DNA of 64,000 nucleotides. Origin: Lepidodermella squamata (lineage: Eukaryota; Gastrotricha). The stretch spans positions 2,046,001 to 2,110,000 of the forward strand of contig JBLDXI010000004.1 of NCBI GenBank assembly GCA_047495785.1. The letters run 5' to 3'. A model generated the notes under the pieces. That model had not been told where the DNA came from and ran no database searches. It saw only the letters and a list, made by a program, of their open reading frames with translations. Each line of letters opens with the position of its first letter. Position 1 is the first letter of the stretch. The position numbers were made by a program, and so were the translations under genes. This document shows positions 9,628 to 20,680 of this stretch, piece by piece.

Positions 9628-11921
9628 GAACCTGCAGGACTAACCCTGAACCCGTCTGTTCTTTTTCAACTATTTTTTTTTACTGTTTACAGTCTTAACT
9701 GTCGGAGCGTTGCCAAGCATAATTTAGCAGCTTTAACAGCCTTTTTATTAACATGCAACTATGACATAATCTGTTTGTGCGAAACCTGGCTTCACCCAGG
9801 CATCCCTGATGCTATGCTCGAAATAGGTGATTATCGCGTTGCGGTCCGTCGTGATAGACCGTCTCGCGCTGGTGGGGTTTGTATTCTCGTCAACAAAAAG
9901 ATCAAATTTTATAAAATTGACCATGTTGATAACTGCTCTGAAATTGTTGCCATTAATGTTATCTCGTCATTTCAAATTGCCTGTTTGTATCGTCCTCCGT
10001 ATAATGACGTGCCATATCTAAATCGCTTAATCAAATGTATAGATAAGCTGTGTGAATCTACTACGTCTCCGATTCTGCTTGTGGGTGACTTTAATTTTTC
10101 TGAGATTGATTGGAAAAACGTTGCTTCGTATGAATTTAGTAATATTCATGAAACTCTTGAAGACTCATTTATGTCGTGTTGCTTGAGAAATTCACTGTTG
10201 ATGTTGTGTGCTTATCTGATCTCGAAAAAGCCGAGGCACTGAATGAGCAATTTTCGTCGGTGTTCACTATTGATAACCAGTCTCTACCTTCAAGTATTAA
10301 TAATATTGTCAAAGCTAACTTTCATCTCTCTTCCGTCGAAATCAATGAAGAAATCGTTTTAAATACTCTACTCAACCTCTCCGATTCGTACGCCGTCTGT
10401 CCGGATGGTCTTCCGACTATCTTTTTCAAAAAAATAGCTCGTTCTCTATGTAAACCGCTGGCACATGTCTTCAAATCGTCTCTAAGTCTCGGTACCTTGC
10501 CGGATATTTGGAAGATTGCCTCTGTCACGCCAATAGCTAAAAAACCTAATTCTAAAAAACCTATTGATTATCGCCCTATCTCTCTCACCTCCGCTGCTTG
10601 TCGTACCCTTGAAAAAATAGTTAAAAATGCAATTCTAGATTTTTTACTAGCTAACTCTATTATCACTTCTGAACAACACGGTTTTCTTCTACGTAGATCT
10701 ACTGCTTCACAAATGCTAGAATGCACCCACGACTGGTTCTTTGCCTTGGAATGCGGCGAGTTTGTCGATATTTTATACATAGACTTTGCCAAAGCTTTTG
10801 ATACCGTTTGCCATTCCAAACTTCTTAAAAAACTAGCTCAAATAGGTATACAGGGTGATCTTTTGAATTGGATATCCTCTTATCTCTCTAACCGTTCACA
10901 ATTTGTTGTAGTTAATAATTCCTCAAGCTCACACTCGCCGGTTACCAGTGGGGTTCCTCAAGGTTCCGTCCTTGGCCCCTTGCTCTTCCTCATCTACATT
11001 AATGATATCATCCCTATCTTACCAGCTGGTGTCACAATTAAACTCTTCGCCGATGATTGCAAGCTTTACATTAAATTCTGCTTTAATAATGCTGCTTCTT
11101 TTGTCTCGAGACTATCATTAGCGCTTGATAATATCTTCGCCTGGATAAACGACTGGCAGCTCAGCCTTTCTATTGACAAATGTGGAGTGCTTCACCTAGG
11201 CCGTAACAATCCTCAATTTTCTTATACTCTTGGTTCACATCAACTTTCTATCTGTCACTCGTATAAAGACCTAGGTTTGATTATTGATGAAGATCTCACG
11301 TTCCGCCCTCATTTTAATACTATTGTTACCAAAGCTTATAACTGTGTCAACGCTATTCTTAGAGCCTTTCATGGGCAGTCGCCTTCCGTTCTCACATGGG
11401 CTTATCGAGTCTATTCTAGGCCTCTACTCGAATACCTTCCTTCGATTTGGTCTCCTTACAAAAAAGGCGATATTGAACTCATTGAAAATGTTCAAAAATA
11501 TTTTACTCGCCGTGCTTTAGGCTTCTCTTCGCACGATCTCAACCGCCCTTCTTATAAACAAAGGCTTCTAATTCTCAAACTAGATTCTTTGGAAAAACGT
11601 CGCATTCTTCTAGATCTCGCCCTTTTATACAAAGTTTACTACAAAGCTATCGACTCGTCAATATCCTTTTATATCGAGCCTCTTGAGACAATATCTCGCG
11701 GTCATACTCATCGCCTTAGATATCGACGACCTGATGGTCGATACCGCAATGCTACCTCTCCTCTTTTTGCCAACTATTTTTTAAATCGTGTTTTACCCAT
11801 TTGGAATGAATTGCCTGCCTATGTGTTTCCGTCCACGGACAATTTCGATTCCAATCTTAAATTTTTTAAATCAAAAATATGTAAACTTGACTTTTCTAAA
11901 CACTGCACTCTCGACAACTAA
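9628..11921 (+). pseudogene. LINE ORF2: truncated endonuclease plus reverse transcriptase
   Basis: The endonuclease frame is open from just after the ORF1 stop to 10242, with APE-type motifs CETWL and LVGDFNF. The remaining third, including the expected SDH motif, is absent. The frame then changes, and the reverse transcriptase runs from about 10190 to the TAA at 11919-11921. It has the usual fingers-palm motifs, the DFAKAFD motif, SGVPQGSVLGPLLFLIYIND and the catalytic FADDCKLY. RT itself looks intact; the loss of the endonuclease end and the frame change make the copy unable to move alone. The missing piece corresponds to a deletion of several hundred bases. Confidence 0.85.
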
Positions 11922-12182
11922 ATTTAAATACATTTTCTACCTAATTTCTCTATGATTTTGATATATGTTGACTCTCCTCTTGACTGTTCTATACGCTATC
12001 ATATTGATTACTATACGGTTCAGAGTTAGTGGCCTGCGGGTCCTTCTGTATCCTCGAATCTTTTTTACTGCTTAATTCCCCTGATGAATTTATTTTTCGA
12101 AATAAAATAATAAAAAAAAATAATAATAAAATAATAATAATCAAGTATTTATATCGAATAATAACCTAATCAACTTTCAACA

Positions 12183-12190
12183 CTCCTCCT
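12183..12190 (-). promoter_or_regulatory. Copia polypurine tract
   Basis: AGGAGGAG on the minus strand lies directly before the 3' LTR start TGTTG, the position where plus-strand DNA synthesis is primed in LTR retrotransposons. Confidence 0.75.
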
Positions 12191-12281
12191 ATTGGGTTAT
12201 TATAATCAGAATTATTTGGACAATAGTCAAGTCATCAATTGAGTACAAGTACTTTACAAAAAATCAGATTTAGGTGCAATC

Positions 12282-14515
12282 TTACAAATTAGCAACATCG
12301 TGGTAGCTGTGTGCTTGTTCAGTTTCGGCTTGTTGACGTGTATTAAGAACGCTGCTTAGTGGTAGTTCGATTGTCGTTCGGTTGGCCGGCACAGAGCATT
12401 TGAAAAATTTGAGTACAGTGCTCCCTCGATTAGTGCACGGGGTCGGGGCTGTGGGCCGTGCACTTATCTAGGGATGGAGCTAACGAGGGCTGTTAAAGAG
12501 CTAGCGATGAATCATAAGTGCGTAGCTACGTTTTTTTCTTAGTTGCTAAGGAGACGTTGTTTTTGGTGGTTAGCCATATCTAAAAGCTAAGCCAGAGATC
12601 ACTTTTAAAGGATGCGTATTTTTCTCTTAAAAGCATCTGTTGCCAGTAACGAATTTAAAATGATCGTTGGTCCACTAGGGTCATTTGAATTGTGTTTCAG
12701 ATCGATGGCCTTTGGCCTTTTGGAGCAATTATGGTAATCAGGTGGCTTTTCTCATGATTATCAATACCGAAATAATTTTTTAAATCGGGCTGGTAGTTGT
12801 TATCATGTCAAATTTAAAGCCGAATCAGTGCTCGAATAAATTCGAGATTTCTAGAATTTTCGCACTATAAAATTCTGTGCCACGCCAATTTGTTCAACAG
12901 GAGCAAAAATCTAAGCATTTGTGATTTGTGATATGTGATATTTCTCAAAAAAACTTATAACTTATAACTGATTTTAGCCACATTTTAACAGGATGAGCAA
13001 GCTAGTTTAAGCCAAAATTACACTTCTATCAACGAGCTTTTCTTTTGAAATTTTTGTTAAAACGAATTTAAGATTATAAGCGCTGAATAATCAATCAATT
13101 TGTCTTCACGCTGAACAGCATCGTAAAGCACGCTAACTGATAAGTCATTATATCATCCACTATCTACCGTTCCATCAATGAGATCGTAGTAGTTGTGAAT
13201 GAAAAAAATCACGAATAAGTCAGACGCGTGCACACTATCAATCGATCTCTCAATGATTTGAGATGAAAAAAGCTGATCTGTAAAGATCGAGAGATCACGT
13301 CACCTAAAGCCTAAAACTGCCGGGTTAATAATTAGACATGTGAAACGTTTATCGCCTTCTGCTTATTCCAATATTCCAACTAAACTAGGCCGGCCTTCAT
13401 CAATGGGGTAAGCTTCCTTATTAGAGAGCGAAATTTGTTCAAAAAAAAAACAAATTAGCTGTTGAAATTCCTCGCGCCGGTCCAAGCTTCACCGGCACCG
13501 CCTTTTCATTGCGAAAAAGCTGATGTGGCTCAGCCAGCGTTGCTAATGAATACATTTTCTTGAACTTTAATAAATTTAATTTTGTAAATAATTTTTTCTT
13601 TCACTAATAAAAATTATTTAATTGCCAATTTTGAGGGGGCTGGAATAGTGTGGCAGATAACGAGGGAATTGCACATAGCCGGGGTGCACTTAGCGAGGGA
13701 GCACTGTAGTAGAAACAAATGCATCGCGCAGCTCGCTACTGCCATACAGAATGCAGACCAAGTAATATTATCGATGTCGACGTTCGGGATGTATAGAGCT
13801 GTTTTGCTATCTTCTTCGGTTTTGACTCGCAAGCTGCTGGTTTTTCTGCCATAACAGCCGAGTGACGTTGATTTCCCTAGCCAGATCCGAAATCGACGAA
13901 TTAAATGCTCCGAGAAGCAATTGCTTATTATCCTTATTAGTTGTATTGAATATTGAGAAAATTAGACGATGCAGTTTCAACTCAGTCGTTGTTTCATTTA
14001 AAATATTTTCGAGTGCAATACTTACGATCTCGGCTTCCTCGCTCTCTTCCCTAGCCAATTCGTTGATTCTCGCGATTGTACAATCTCGCAATATGGCGTG
14101 ATTCCAGAAAGATTCGCAACTTGTTCTTTTAGATTTTTGACCTGAAATGTCATCAATGTCGATAGAAGTTCCCAGCGGCTCGCCGATTGAAGAAATGGAG
14201 CCAGCGCGTAAAGTTCGTCGCTTTCGTCCTGCCATTCCAAGCTGTGGTAGATGCGAACGATACGTTCCTCCTCCTCGTTGCAACCATTCAAGACGTTCAG
14301 CATGGCGTGAATATGGCATTGCGTTCGGATTTGGTGTGCTAGGCGCTTGCATCGCTAGCGCGGTTGTCGTCCTGTCATTAATGTATGCCAAATGTCCTCG
14401 TTGAGAAACCTCGCGTTGATGATTGAAGAATAAACTTGAAGAGACTTTCAAATCCGCTTTCGTTGAGTTACAAATAGAAAAACAGAGGCATAGCATAAGC
14501 GCCGTCATAACGCTT
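12282..14515 (-). pseudogene. Env-like third reading frame of the copia element, broken
   Basis: After RNase H (ending near 14525) the minus strand keeps coding-like sequence although copia elements normally stop there. It begins with a hydrophobic stretch (MTALMLCLCFSIC) that could be a signal or anchor. It continues as acidic, helix-rich sequence with several N-glycosylation sequons and reaches a second hydrophobic segment (WSAFCMAVASCAMHLFLL, about 13709-13760). The frame changes at least three times (near 14330, 14060 and 13830) and is then cut by the pogo-like element 12416-13706. Beyond that element the same frame stays open for about 40 codons to a TAA at 12282-12284, as a hydrophilic tail. 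A glycoprotein-like ectodomain, one membrane span and a cytoplasmic tail would be env-like. No family match can be claimed from reading alone. Confidence 0.5.
12416..13706. mobile_element. Pogo/Tigger-like non-autonomous DNA transposon
   Basis: The terminal inverted repeats start CAGTGCTCCCTCG at both ends (left 12416-12439, right 13683-13706) and are flanked by TA on each side (12414-12415 and 13707-13708), as in Tc1/mariner-pogo elements. The 1291-bp interior has no long open frame, so it must depend on a transposase from elsewhere. It lies inside the env-like region of the copia element and therefore inserted after it. Confidence 0.85.
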
Positions 14516-14519
14516 TTGC

Positions 14520-15240
14520 TGAAAACATTTTGCATACCCATAGCAGCTCTGAGTTTTTCAAACCTAATTCTTGGTAGCGGCTTGGTAAGAACATCCGCAA
14601 CGTTGTCTTTAGTAGGGCAATATTCAATCTTGACAGTTTTGCTTTCGTACAGCTCGCGAATGAATGCCAGTCGAATACCAACGTGTTTCGTACGACTTTT
14701 GATGATCGGATTTTTCACCAAAGCCAATGCAGCTTGATTGTCGCAGTTGATCAAGAATTCTTCCGTTGAATCTTCGATTTCATCGAGAATTTCCTTGTTG
14801 TAGACAGCTTCTTGACATGCCGAACTCAGTGCCATTAGCTCAGCTTCGGCGGTCGAAAGAGCTACGCTTGTTTGTAACTTCGAGAACCAATTGACTGCGG
14901 TTGGTCCAAATAGAAACGTGTAACCACTCGTTGATCGACGCGTATCTCGACACAATGCGAAGTTAGCATCCGCATATCCAGTTAGAATTGAGTCATGCCT
15001 GCGAGGATAACAAAGACCAAAATCAATGGTACGCAGAATTCTCAGGGCTGCGTTGAGGTGGCTCGCGTTCGGCTGACTGCAGTATCTCGCCACATTGCTT
15101 GTTGCGTGGGCGATATCGGGTCGAGTTCCAGTAGCCGCATAGATTAGCGACCCAACTAGAGATTGATAGTGCGTGCGATCGACAGGTTCACTTACGTTGT
15201 CATCCATGACTAGATGAGTAGCGCCGAAAACAAAAATTTG
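14520..15240 (-). pseudogene. Copia RNase H and end of reverse transcriptase
   Basis: The frame read leftward from 15207 starts with the copia RT tail (HYQSLVGSLIYAATGTRPDI). It continues through RNase H with TGYADANFA, STAEAELMAL and a CDNQAALAL block before KHVGIRLAFIRE. All expected acidic positions of a copia RNase H seem present. It is separated from the rest of RT (17575 upward) by about 2.3 kb of inserted elements, which breaks the polyprotein. Confidence 0.88.
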
Positions 15241-15595
15241 CCGGAGGCAACAATCAAAAATTCCAAACCCGCCTTTACCTTTTCGAGATAACGTAGTAAA
15301 ACACCCCAGTTGAACAGCATCTAAGCAACTGTAAGGCCGACGTCCTCGAGCTTGGTGTCATTCGATAGCCCGTCATTTCAATATGCCAGCAAACCTTTTT
15401 CAGCCAGTTCGGGTGATTTTCCTATTTTTGGTGAATTCTTGAATGATTTTGTCGAAGTTGTTGCTGTTGTCGATCGATTGGAAAAAATCGATAATCGATA
15501 ACGAAATATAGGAGGATAGTGGTGTGCGCTTAAAAAATGAGGCTTGTGAAAAAAACGTTGCCCTAACGTTGCCCTCCCCCATGTGGTGGGATATA

Positions 15596-16160
15596 CAGTG
15601 TGTCCAAAAAATTTTGCAACATTACAAATCAATGCAGCTCCCTCATTTTGGCGAATTTTTCCATGATCAAGACAGATTCTGAAAGCTCAAATCACCGCGT
15701 TTTTTTCGATATCCATTTTATAAAAATCAGCCTTAAAATGAGTGCACAAACAAAGTTTGAAATGAAAAAATGCAATTTCTTTTTGACAACGACTTTTTCA
15801 CCGCTATTTTCGTTGTTTAATCGTTGCATGTGGCCTCCAACGGTCAAAGCCCGTATAGTTGAGCTTTACTTTACTCACGGCAACTCTCCGACGTCTGCCT
15901 GCAGAGCCTTCCGGCTCGAAAACAGAGGCTCAACCAGTTTTAAAGTTCCGGATCGTTCGTTGGTATTGAGATGGGTGTCAAATTTCCGGCGACGAGGATT
16001 AGTCAAGAACAATCGAGTTCCACATAAGAAATCGAAGTCAACGCCTGCAGTCATTCAACGAGTTCGACGAAACATCAAGCGTCGGGTTAAACTCGGGCGA
16101 AGCACCGCGTGCATTTTAAACGATGGTGGACATTTCGAAAAGTCGTTGTAATTTTGAAAA
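15596..16160 (+). mobile_element. Mariner/Tc1-like fragment with DUF4817-type HTH
   Basis: The sequence opens with CAGTGTGTCCAAAAAATTTT, a terminus typical of Tc1/mariner-like elements. An open frame from the ATG at 15828 to the stop at 16149-16151 (107 residues) has the DNA-binding helix-turn-helix half only: WPPTVKARIVELYF, then VPDRSLVLRWVSNFRRRG and a basic stretch. This resembles the DUF4817 domain found at the start of many animal Tc1/mariner-like transposases. The catalytic DDE domain is absent, because the sequence switches to a hAT-like element at about 16165. Confidence 0.6.
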
Positions 16161-16164
16161 TTAT

Positions 16165-16440
16165 TTTTCCCAAACCGTGTCCATAGGACACTCGTGCGAA
16201 CTAACAGGGTTCCCCACGGGCTTCAAAATAACAAAATGACAAAAATAGATCCACAATAAGATACGAGGCATTTTGGGACCATTTTCAGACCCAAAATTGA
16301 AAGAAAATTGTCATTTTCGCTCGCGAGTGGCGTTACGAAGACGTTTAATTACAGCCTCTCTGATTAAGGGACGGTAATCGGTAATGTATACAATTAATAT
16401 TTTAAACTGATCCATGACTTATGTCTCCTGCTATTTATTC
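16165..16440 (+). mobile_element. Truncated hAT-like MITE, related to 38896-39615
   Basis: TTTCCCAAACCGTG and TAGGACACTCGTG at the left end, and the order of conserved blocks after it (CAAAATGAC, ATAGATCCACA, GCTCGCGA, TTAATATTT), align with the complete element at 38896-39615. The right half is missing, so only one end is recognisable. Confidence 0.7.
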
Positions 16441-16585
16441 AATCCACCTTTATTTTGGTTTGTGTTTTTTGAATAAACCAGCCAACGAATTGGACCAAAG
16501 ACATTCTCAGTCAAACAGTTGATCAAGCTCCACGGCTTACGATGGTCTCAAAACTAGAGCGGCATTCACAAAATGTATGTGCGTT

Positions 16586-16795
16586 GCATAGCGCAGCCAC
16601 TTTTTACCGTAGCCAAGAAAATCGCACAATAGAGCAAACGAATTGCCCGCACAAAAGGATAAACTTTTTGGGCCAATATTTTTTATTTCCTAAATGAAAA
16701 ATATTCGCCGAAAAATCTGTTCGCGTTCCCTTATTCAAATTACGGGCTCTATTGTGAGATTTTCTCGGCCTCGGTAAAAAGTGGCTGCGCTATGC
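16586..16795. mobile_element. 210-bp foldback MITE
   Basis: Two 50-bp arms, 16586-16635 and 16746-16795, are near-perfect inverted repeats (GCATAGCGCAGCCACTTTTT ... CACAATAGAGC) around a 110-bp loop. No coding capacity. Flanking duplications are not clear. Confidence 0.75.
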
Positions 16796-17079
16796 TGTGC
16801 ATTCCTACGAAACTCACCCAAATCTGGAAATGGTCTAAAGGCAGCAGTCAACTCGGATTCTGAATGCTCCACGGTTAACAAGTGCTATGAAGTACTTTTA
16901 GGTCAGGTTATGCCATTGATTACTCGGGTTTAGGCTGTATTCGGTGGTGAAATTATCCGACCTAAGGAGTGTTGGCTGTAGCTTGCAATGACCTCCTTAA
17001 CAAGCCTAAGGCTGAGTTGTTCGGCGATGTCAGCGAAATCTATTTGCTTTAGTGTGTAATTTGCTTTAGTTGTTTTTGT

Positions 17080-17570
17080 AATTATTATTATTATTATTAT
17101 TATTTTATTTCGAAAAATAAATTCATCAGGGGAATTAAGCAGTAAAAAAGATTCGAGGATACAGAAGGACCCGCAGGCCACTAACTCTGAACCGTATAGT
17201 AGTCAATATGATAGCGTATAGAACAGTCAAGAGGAGAGTCAACATATATCAAAATCATAGAGAAATTAGGTAGAAAATGTATTTAAATTTAGTTGTCAAG
17301 AGTGCAGTGTTTAGAAAAGTCAAGTTTACATATTTTTGATTTAAAAAATTTAAGATTGGAATCGAAATTGTCCGTGGACGGAAACACATAGGCAGGCAAT
17401 TCATTCCAAATGGGTAATCAACTCGAATAACTCGTATTCGTAAAGACGAATCTATGTGTTCACTGAGGGCACTGAATGGGAGGGGGCCGAAACACCCCTC
17501 CCGTTGGGAGGGGCTTACGGGGTGGGATGGCATGCTGCGCAGTGGACACTAACCACTAAACTATAGAACC
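17080..17570 (-). mobile_element. tRNA-headed retroelement carrying a LINE 3' end
   Basis: On the minus strand, the first bases (from 17570) read GGTTCTATAGTTTAGTGG and contain TAGTTTAGTGG (17553-17563), a full match to the RNA polymerase III A-box consensus TRGYNNARNNG. A GC-rich, partly self-complementary middle (17413-17540) follows. The rest, 17412 down to 17080, is about 330 bp matching the last part of ORF2 and the 3' UTR of the LINE at 8836-12138, ending in an ATT-type microsatellite. This is the layout of a SINE that borrows the tail of its partner LINE, although the borrowed part is long. A B-box is not convincing. Alternatively, a truncated LINE landed next to an older tRNA-like repeat. 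Confidence 0.6.
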
Positions 17571-17574
17571 GAAA

Positions 17575-19866
17575 AAAGCTGCTCGCTCTTCGGTATGCTG
17601 GATCGCTTGTCGATTCCATCGGTGTTGTGGCCGTGTGAGCCTCGACAAGTTGAAATTTCGTAAGCAACTTTTCGATGTAAGTCCTTTGGTAGAGGCAAAT
17701 CGCTTCATCGGTAAGCCTCACGTTTAGGCCGAGAACGAAGCTTGTCGGTCCCAGCAGTGTCATCTCAAATCGCTTAAGTAATTGAGCCTTAACTTCTTCG
17801 ACAACTTCTTTTTCGGGGCTTATTATGACTAAATCATCAACATAACAGCATATTAGGCACACGCAAAGTTTCCCGTTTTTGCTAATTTTGCGATAAAACA
17901 CGCAGGGATCGGCCTGAGAGCTTTTGAAACAATTCGTGCTCATAAAATAAGTTATTTTTAGATTAAAGTTCCGAGGACTTTGACGAAGTCCATAAATCGA
18001 CATTAGGAGCCGACAAACTACTTTCTGATTTTCGGGGTTATGCCTGTTTTGATGCTTATCTTGCAGCAAATTCCCCCCCTCGATCGAATCGAAAACGAAA
18101 CCCTCCGGTTGAAACATGAAAATTTCTTCCTCAAGATCCCCGTAAAGAAATGCCGTTTTAACATCACAGCTTTCGACAAAACAAGAGTTCTTAGCTGCCC
18201 ATGCTAGTGCCAATCTTAAGTTTTGCATTTTAACTACCGGGGCAAAAGTTTCATTAAAATGAAGAAAGGGAATTTGGTGATTGCCAAGTGCAACCAGGCG
18301 GGCTTTCCATTTATCAATCATTAAGCCCTTACCCGAGACGTCAGGCTTGTATTTGACACGAAGAACCCAGCGACACTTGAGAACCGGCTTGTTCGGCGGG
18401 CGATCAACCAGTTTCCAGGTGTTGTTCTTGATGAGCGAGTCGTACTCCGACTGACAGGCCTTGTGCCACTCGGCGGCGTGAACGCTGTCCATTGCCTCGG
18501 CGAACGTGGCAGGCTCATCGATAGCCGTTACCGCGAAGGCCGTCGGACCAGTCGTAGGCTCGTCATTTTCCGGTGCCAGAGTAAGAGCCGCAGTCCCAAG
18601 CGTGTCGAAATCATCCCAGTCATCGAACGTGTACTTTGCTGTCTTCGTAGATGAAGGAGCTGTAGGTTTCGGACCTTGAACACCAGGTCTCGTGTAATTT
18701 ATGCCCTCTTCCTTCGGTGGCGGCACCCTAGCCGATCTGCGCGGTTCCGCAGGCGCAGGCGCAGAAGTAGGACGCGGTGCAGACGCAGACGTAGTAGCAG
18801 TCGTTGTTGTAGTAGTCTTACGCGGCGCCGTAAGCGCGCCAGACGTAGTACTAGACGAAGAAGTGCTTTTCAGCGGCGTTGCGGGCGGCGCACTTGTAAT
18901 AGGCGGCGCAGCCGGCGTTGCGCGAGCAGGCACTTCCGGATGAGCAACCGCTTTGTTTTCATCGTCCACAGTAATAAGCGGGCCAGAAAACAGATCAGGT
19001 TGACGAATAACAGGCGATTCGTCAAATTTAACGTATTTTCTAATCACAAACGTATTATTAGCTGGCGAAAACAAACGATACCCATCGTAATTTTCAGGAA
19101 TTCCAACAAAGATGAATTCTTCAGTTTTCGAGTCCAATTTGTCGCGAAATCGGTCTTCAGTGAAAGCAAACGCGCGGCATCCCCAGGGACGTAGTCGTGA
19201 GATATCCGGCTTGCTCCCAAACATCATTTCGAAAGGCGTCTTGCCATTAAACGCCCGAGTCGGAAGTCGATTTCGGCAGTAATTGACGTACTCGAAACAG
19301 CAAGGCCATAATCGTTTTGTTAGGCCAGTTTCATTAAGAGCGGTCCGTCCGCCCTCAACGATAGTGCGCATTTGTCGCTCGATCGCGTTTTGTTGCGGCA
19401 CATAAGGCACGCTAAACTCGCGAGAGATGGAATGTAGCCGGCAGTACTCGTCCCATTGAGACGATTTGAACTCGAGGCCATTGTCCGATTTCAGATAGAC
19501 CAAATTAGTGTTCAAACGAGCGGTCATTTGAGTATGAAAAATTTTAAAAGCATCAATAGCGTCGGATTTCTTGGCCAAAAACTGAATGTGAGTCCAGCGG
19601 CTGTAATCATCCATAATCAAAACGAAGTACAACTTGCGCGTGAACGATTCGACGCTGAATTTGCCGCACAGATCGATGAAACAGCGCTCCAGCACACGCT
19701 TGCTTCGAATCTTCACAGAAAAATGAGGTTCTCGTGATTGTTTGCCAGCAACACAGGGCTCGCAGAAACCAAGTTGCGTTTTCGGGTCGATTTTGAAACC
19801 CTCAACTTGCTTCGCCATAGTTCGCAATTTCTGCTCGTTGCAATGCGCCAAACGACGGTGCCACAA
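17575..19866 (-). pseudogene. Copia integrase and reverse transcriptase
   Basis: Read leftward from 19866, the frame gives the integrase zinc-binding region (HRRLAHC then CEPCVAGKQ). The catalytic core follows with an Asp in FIDLCGKF, an Asp in LKSDNGLEF and a Glu in the NAIERQMRTIVEG block. A Pro/Thr/Ser-rich spacer comes next, then RT with WKARLVALG, CDVKTAFLYGDL, SIYGLRQSPR and the catalytic YVDDL box. Shortly after TTPMESTSD the frame runs into inserted DNA. A frameshift near 19870 separates it from the protease frame. Integrase preceding RT assigns it to Ty1/copia. Confidence 0.92.
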
Positions 19867-20663
19867 AGAAATCGGTTCGGCCGCGATGGCCGGATCACGT
19901 CAGCGTCAAGAATGAAGATCTTGCGTAGTAGGTAAGCTGCTCCGATCAGCTTGTCGTTGCTCTTATCAAAGATTTCACAACGATTTTCGTCGAAAATTAA
20001 TCGACACTCCTGGCTCTTAATGGCTGCACCTACAGAGAACAAACTGCACTTTAAATCAGGGACGAACAGTACTTTTTGCAGCAAAACGATTTCTTGCATC
20101 GCCAGCCGAACTGTGCCAATGCCAAGACATGCCATCGGCTTTCCATCAGCCGCACGGACCGGTTCGCTGTCCTCAGGTAGTTCCTCGTAGGACCAGAACA
20201 TCGAGATTTGGTTCGTCATGTGCTGCGAAGCGCCGGAGTCGAGCACCCATCGCTCGTCCGACTCGTACTCATCGTCGTAGTGCACCATCGGGCTGTAGAC
20301 GCGCTCGCCGTGCTCCGCGTCGTAGTCGTCCGTCACCATCTTGGCACGCGGCTTACCGTAGTAGCCACCCGACGACTTGCCTGGATTGCGCCCGTTGTTG
20401 TAGTTACCATTGTTACGATTGTAGCCATTGTAGCCGCCGTTTTGACGACCATTGCCGCCAGAATTCGCTTGCGGCTCCTTCGGAGATCGGCATTCGCGCT
20501 CGAAATGCCCCAGCCGACCACAGTTCCTACACGCCATGGTGGCCTTCTTATTGTTACGGAACTTACCGTGGCCTGTTTTCAAAGCCACGTCTGAACTCGT
20601 ACCGCTCGCTCCATTCGATTTGTTCGATTTCAGAGTGAGACGTCGTAGATCCTCGGTTGCCAA
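19850..20663 (-). pseudogene. Copia nucleocapsid zinc knuckle and protease
   Basis: The frame carries one CCHC zinc knuckle (CRNCGRLGHFEREC), an Asn/Gly-rich linker and the aspartic protease motif VLDSGASQHMT. It is out of frame with gag upstream (break near 20680) and with integrase downstream (break near 19870). In intact copia these form one polyprotein, so the breaks are taken as damage, not programmed shifting. Confidence 0.85.
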
Positions 20664-20680
20664 GGCAGCCTCGACATCAG

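Larger units (their letters stand above)
8836..12138 (+). mobile_element. CR1/Jockey-type LINE inserted in the copia LTR
   Basis: A non-LTR retrotransposon with two coding regions and a 3' end of AATAAAATAATAAAA-type microsatellite (about 12100-12138). The 5' UTR starts with two tandem copies of a 25-bp unit (about 8835-8885) rich in CACTTTT and CATTTTGATT. The reverse transcriptase carries FADD, and the endonuclease is of the APE type. The 3' microsatellite tail fits the CR1/L2/Jockey group; I cannot set the clade more finely. An internal deletion has removed the end of the endonuclease, so this copy is non-autonomous. Relics of the same 3' end occur at 17080-17412 (minus) and 51542-51592 (plus). 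Confidence 0.88.
8653..12182 (-). repeat. 3' LTR of the copia element, split by a LINE
   Basis: Positions 8653-8835 and about 12139-12182 together match the intact 224-bp LTR at 21342-21565. The break falls after the CGATCA of the LTR, and a short ATCA appears again at the right junction, which fits a small target duplication made by the LINE. The two LTRs are almost identical (one difference noticed in the left part, CACAGTT against CACAGCT), so the copia insertion is recent. Confidence 0.92.

Noticed and set aside
14147-14404. Plus-strand open frame with a hydrophobic stretch, opposite the copia third frame
   Set aside because: The minus strand has the longer, phase-continuous coding signal and the correct position within the element; the plus frame is its shadow.
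17461-17570. Possible functional tRNA gene
   Set aside because: The A-box is good, but there is no convincing B-box, no cloverleaf and no proper acceptor stem; better explained as a SINE head.
18676-19194. Arg/Ser-rich plus-strand frame
   Set aside because: It lies opposite the copia integrase-RT spacer; its composition is the antisense of Thr/Ala/Pro codons.
20129-20638. Plus-strand frames opposite gag-protease
   Set aside because: Antisense of the zinc knuckle and Asn/Gly linker; no motif of their own.
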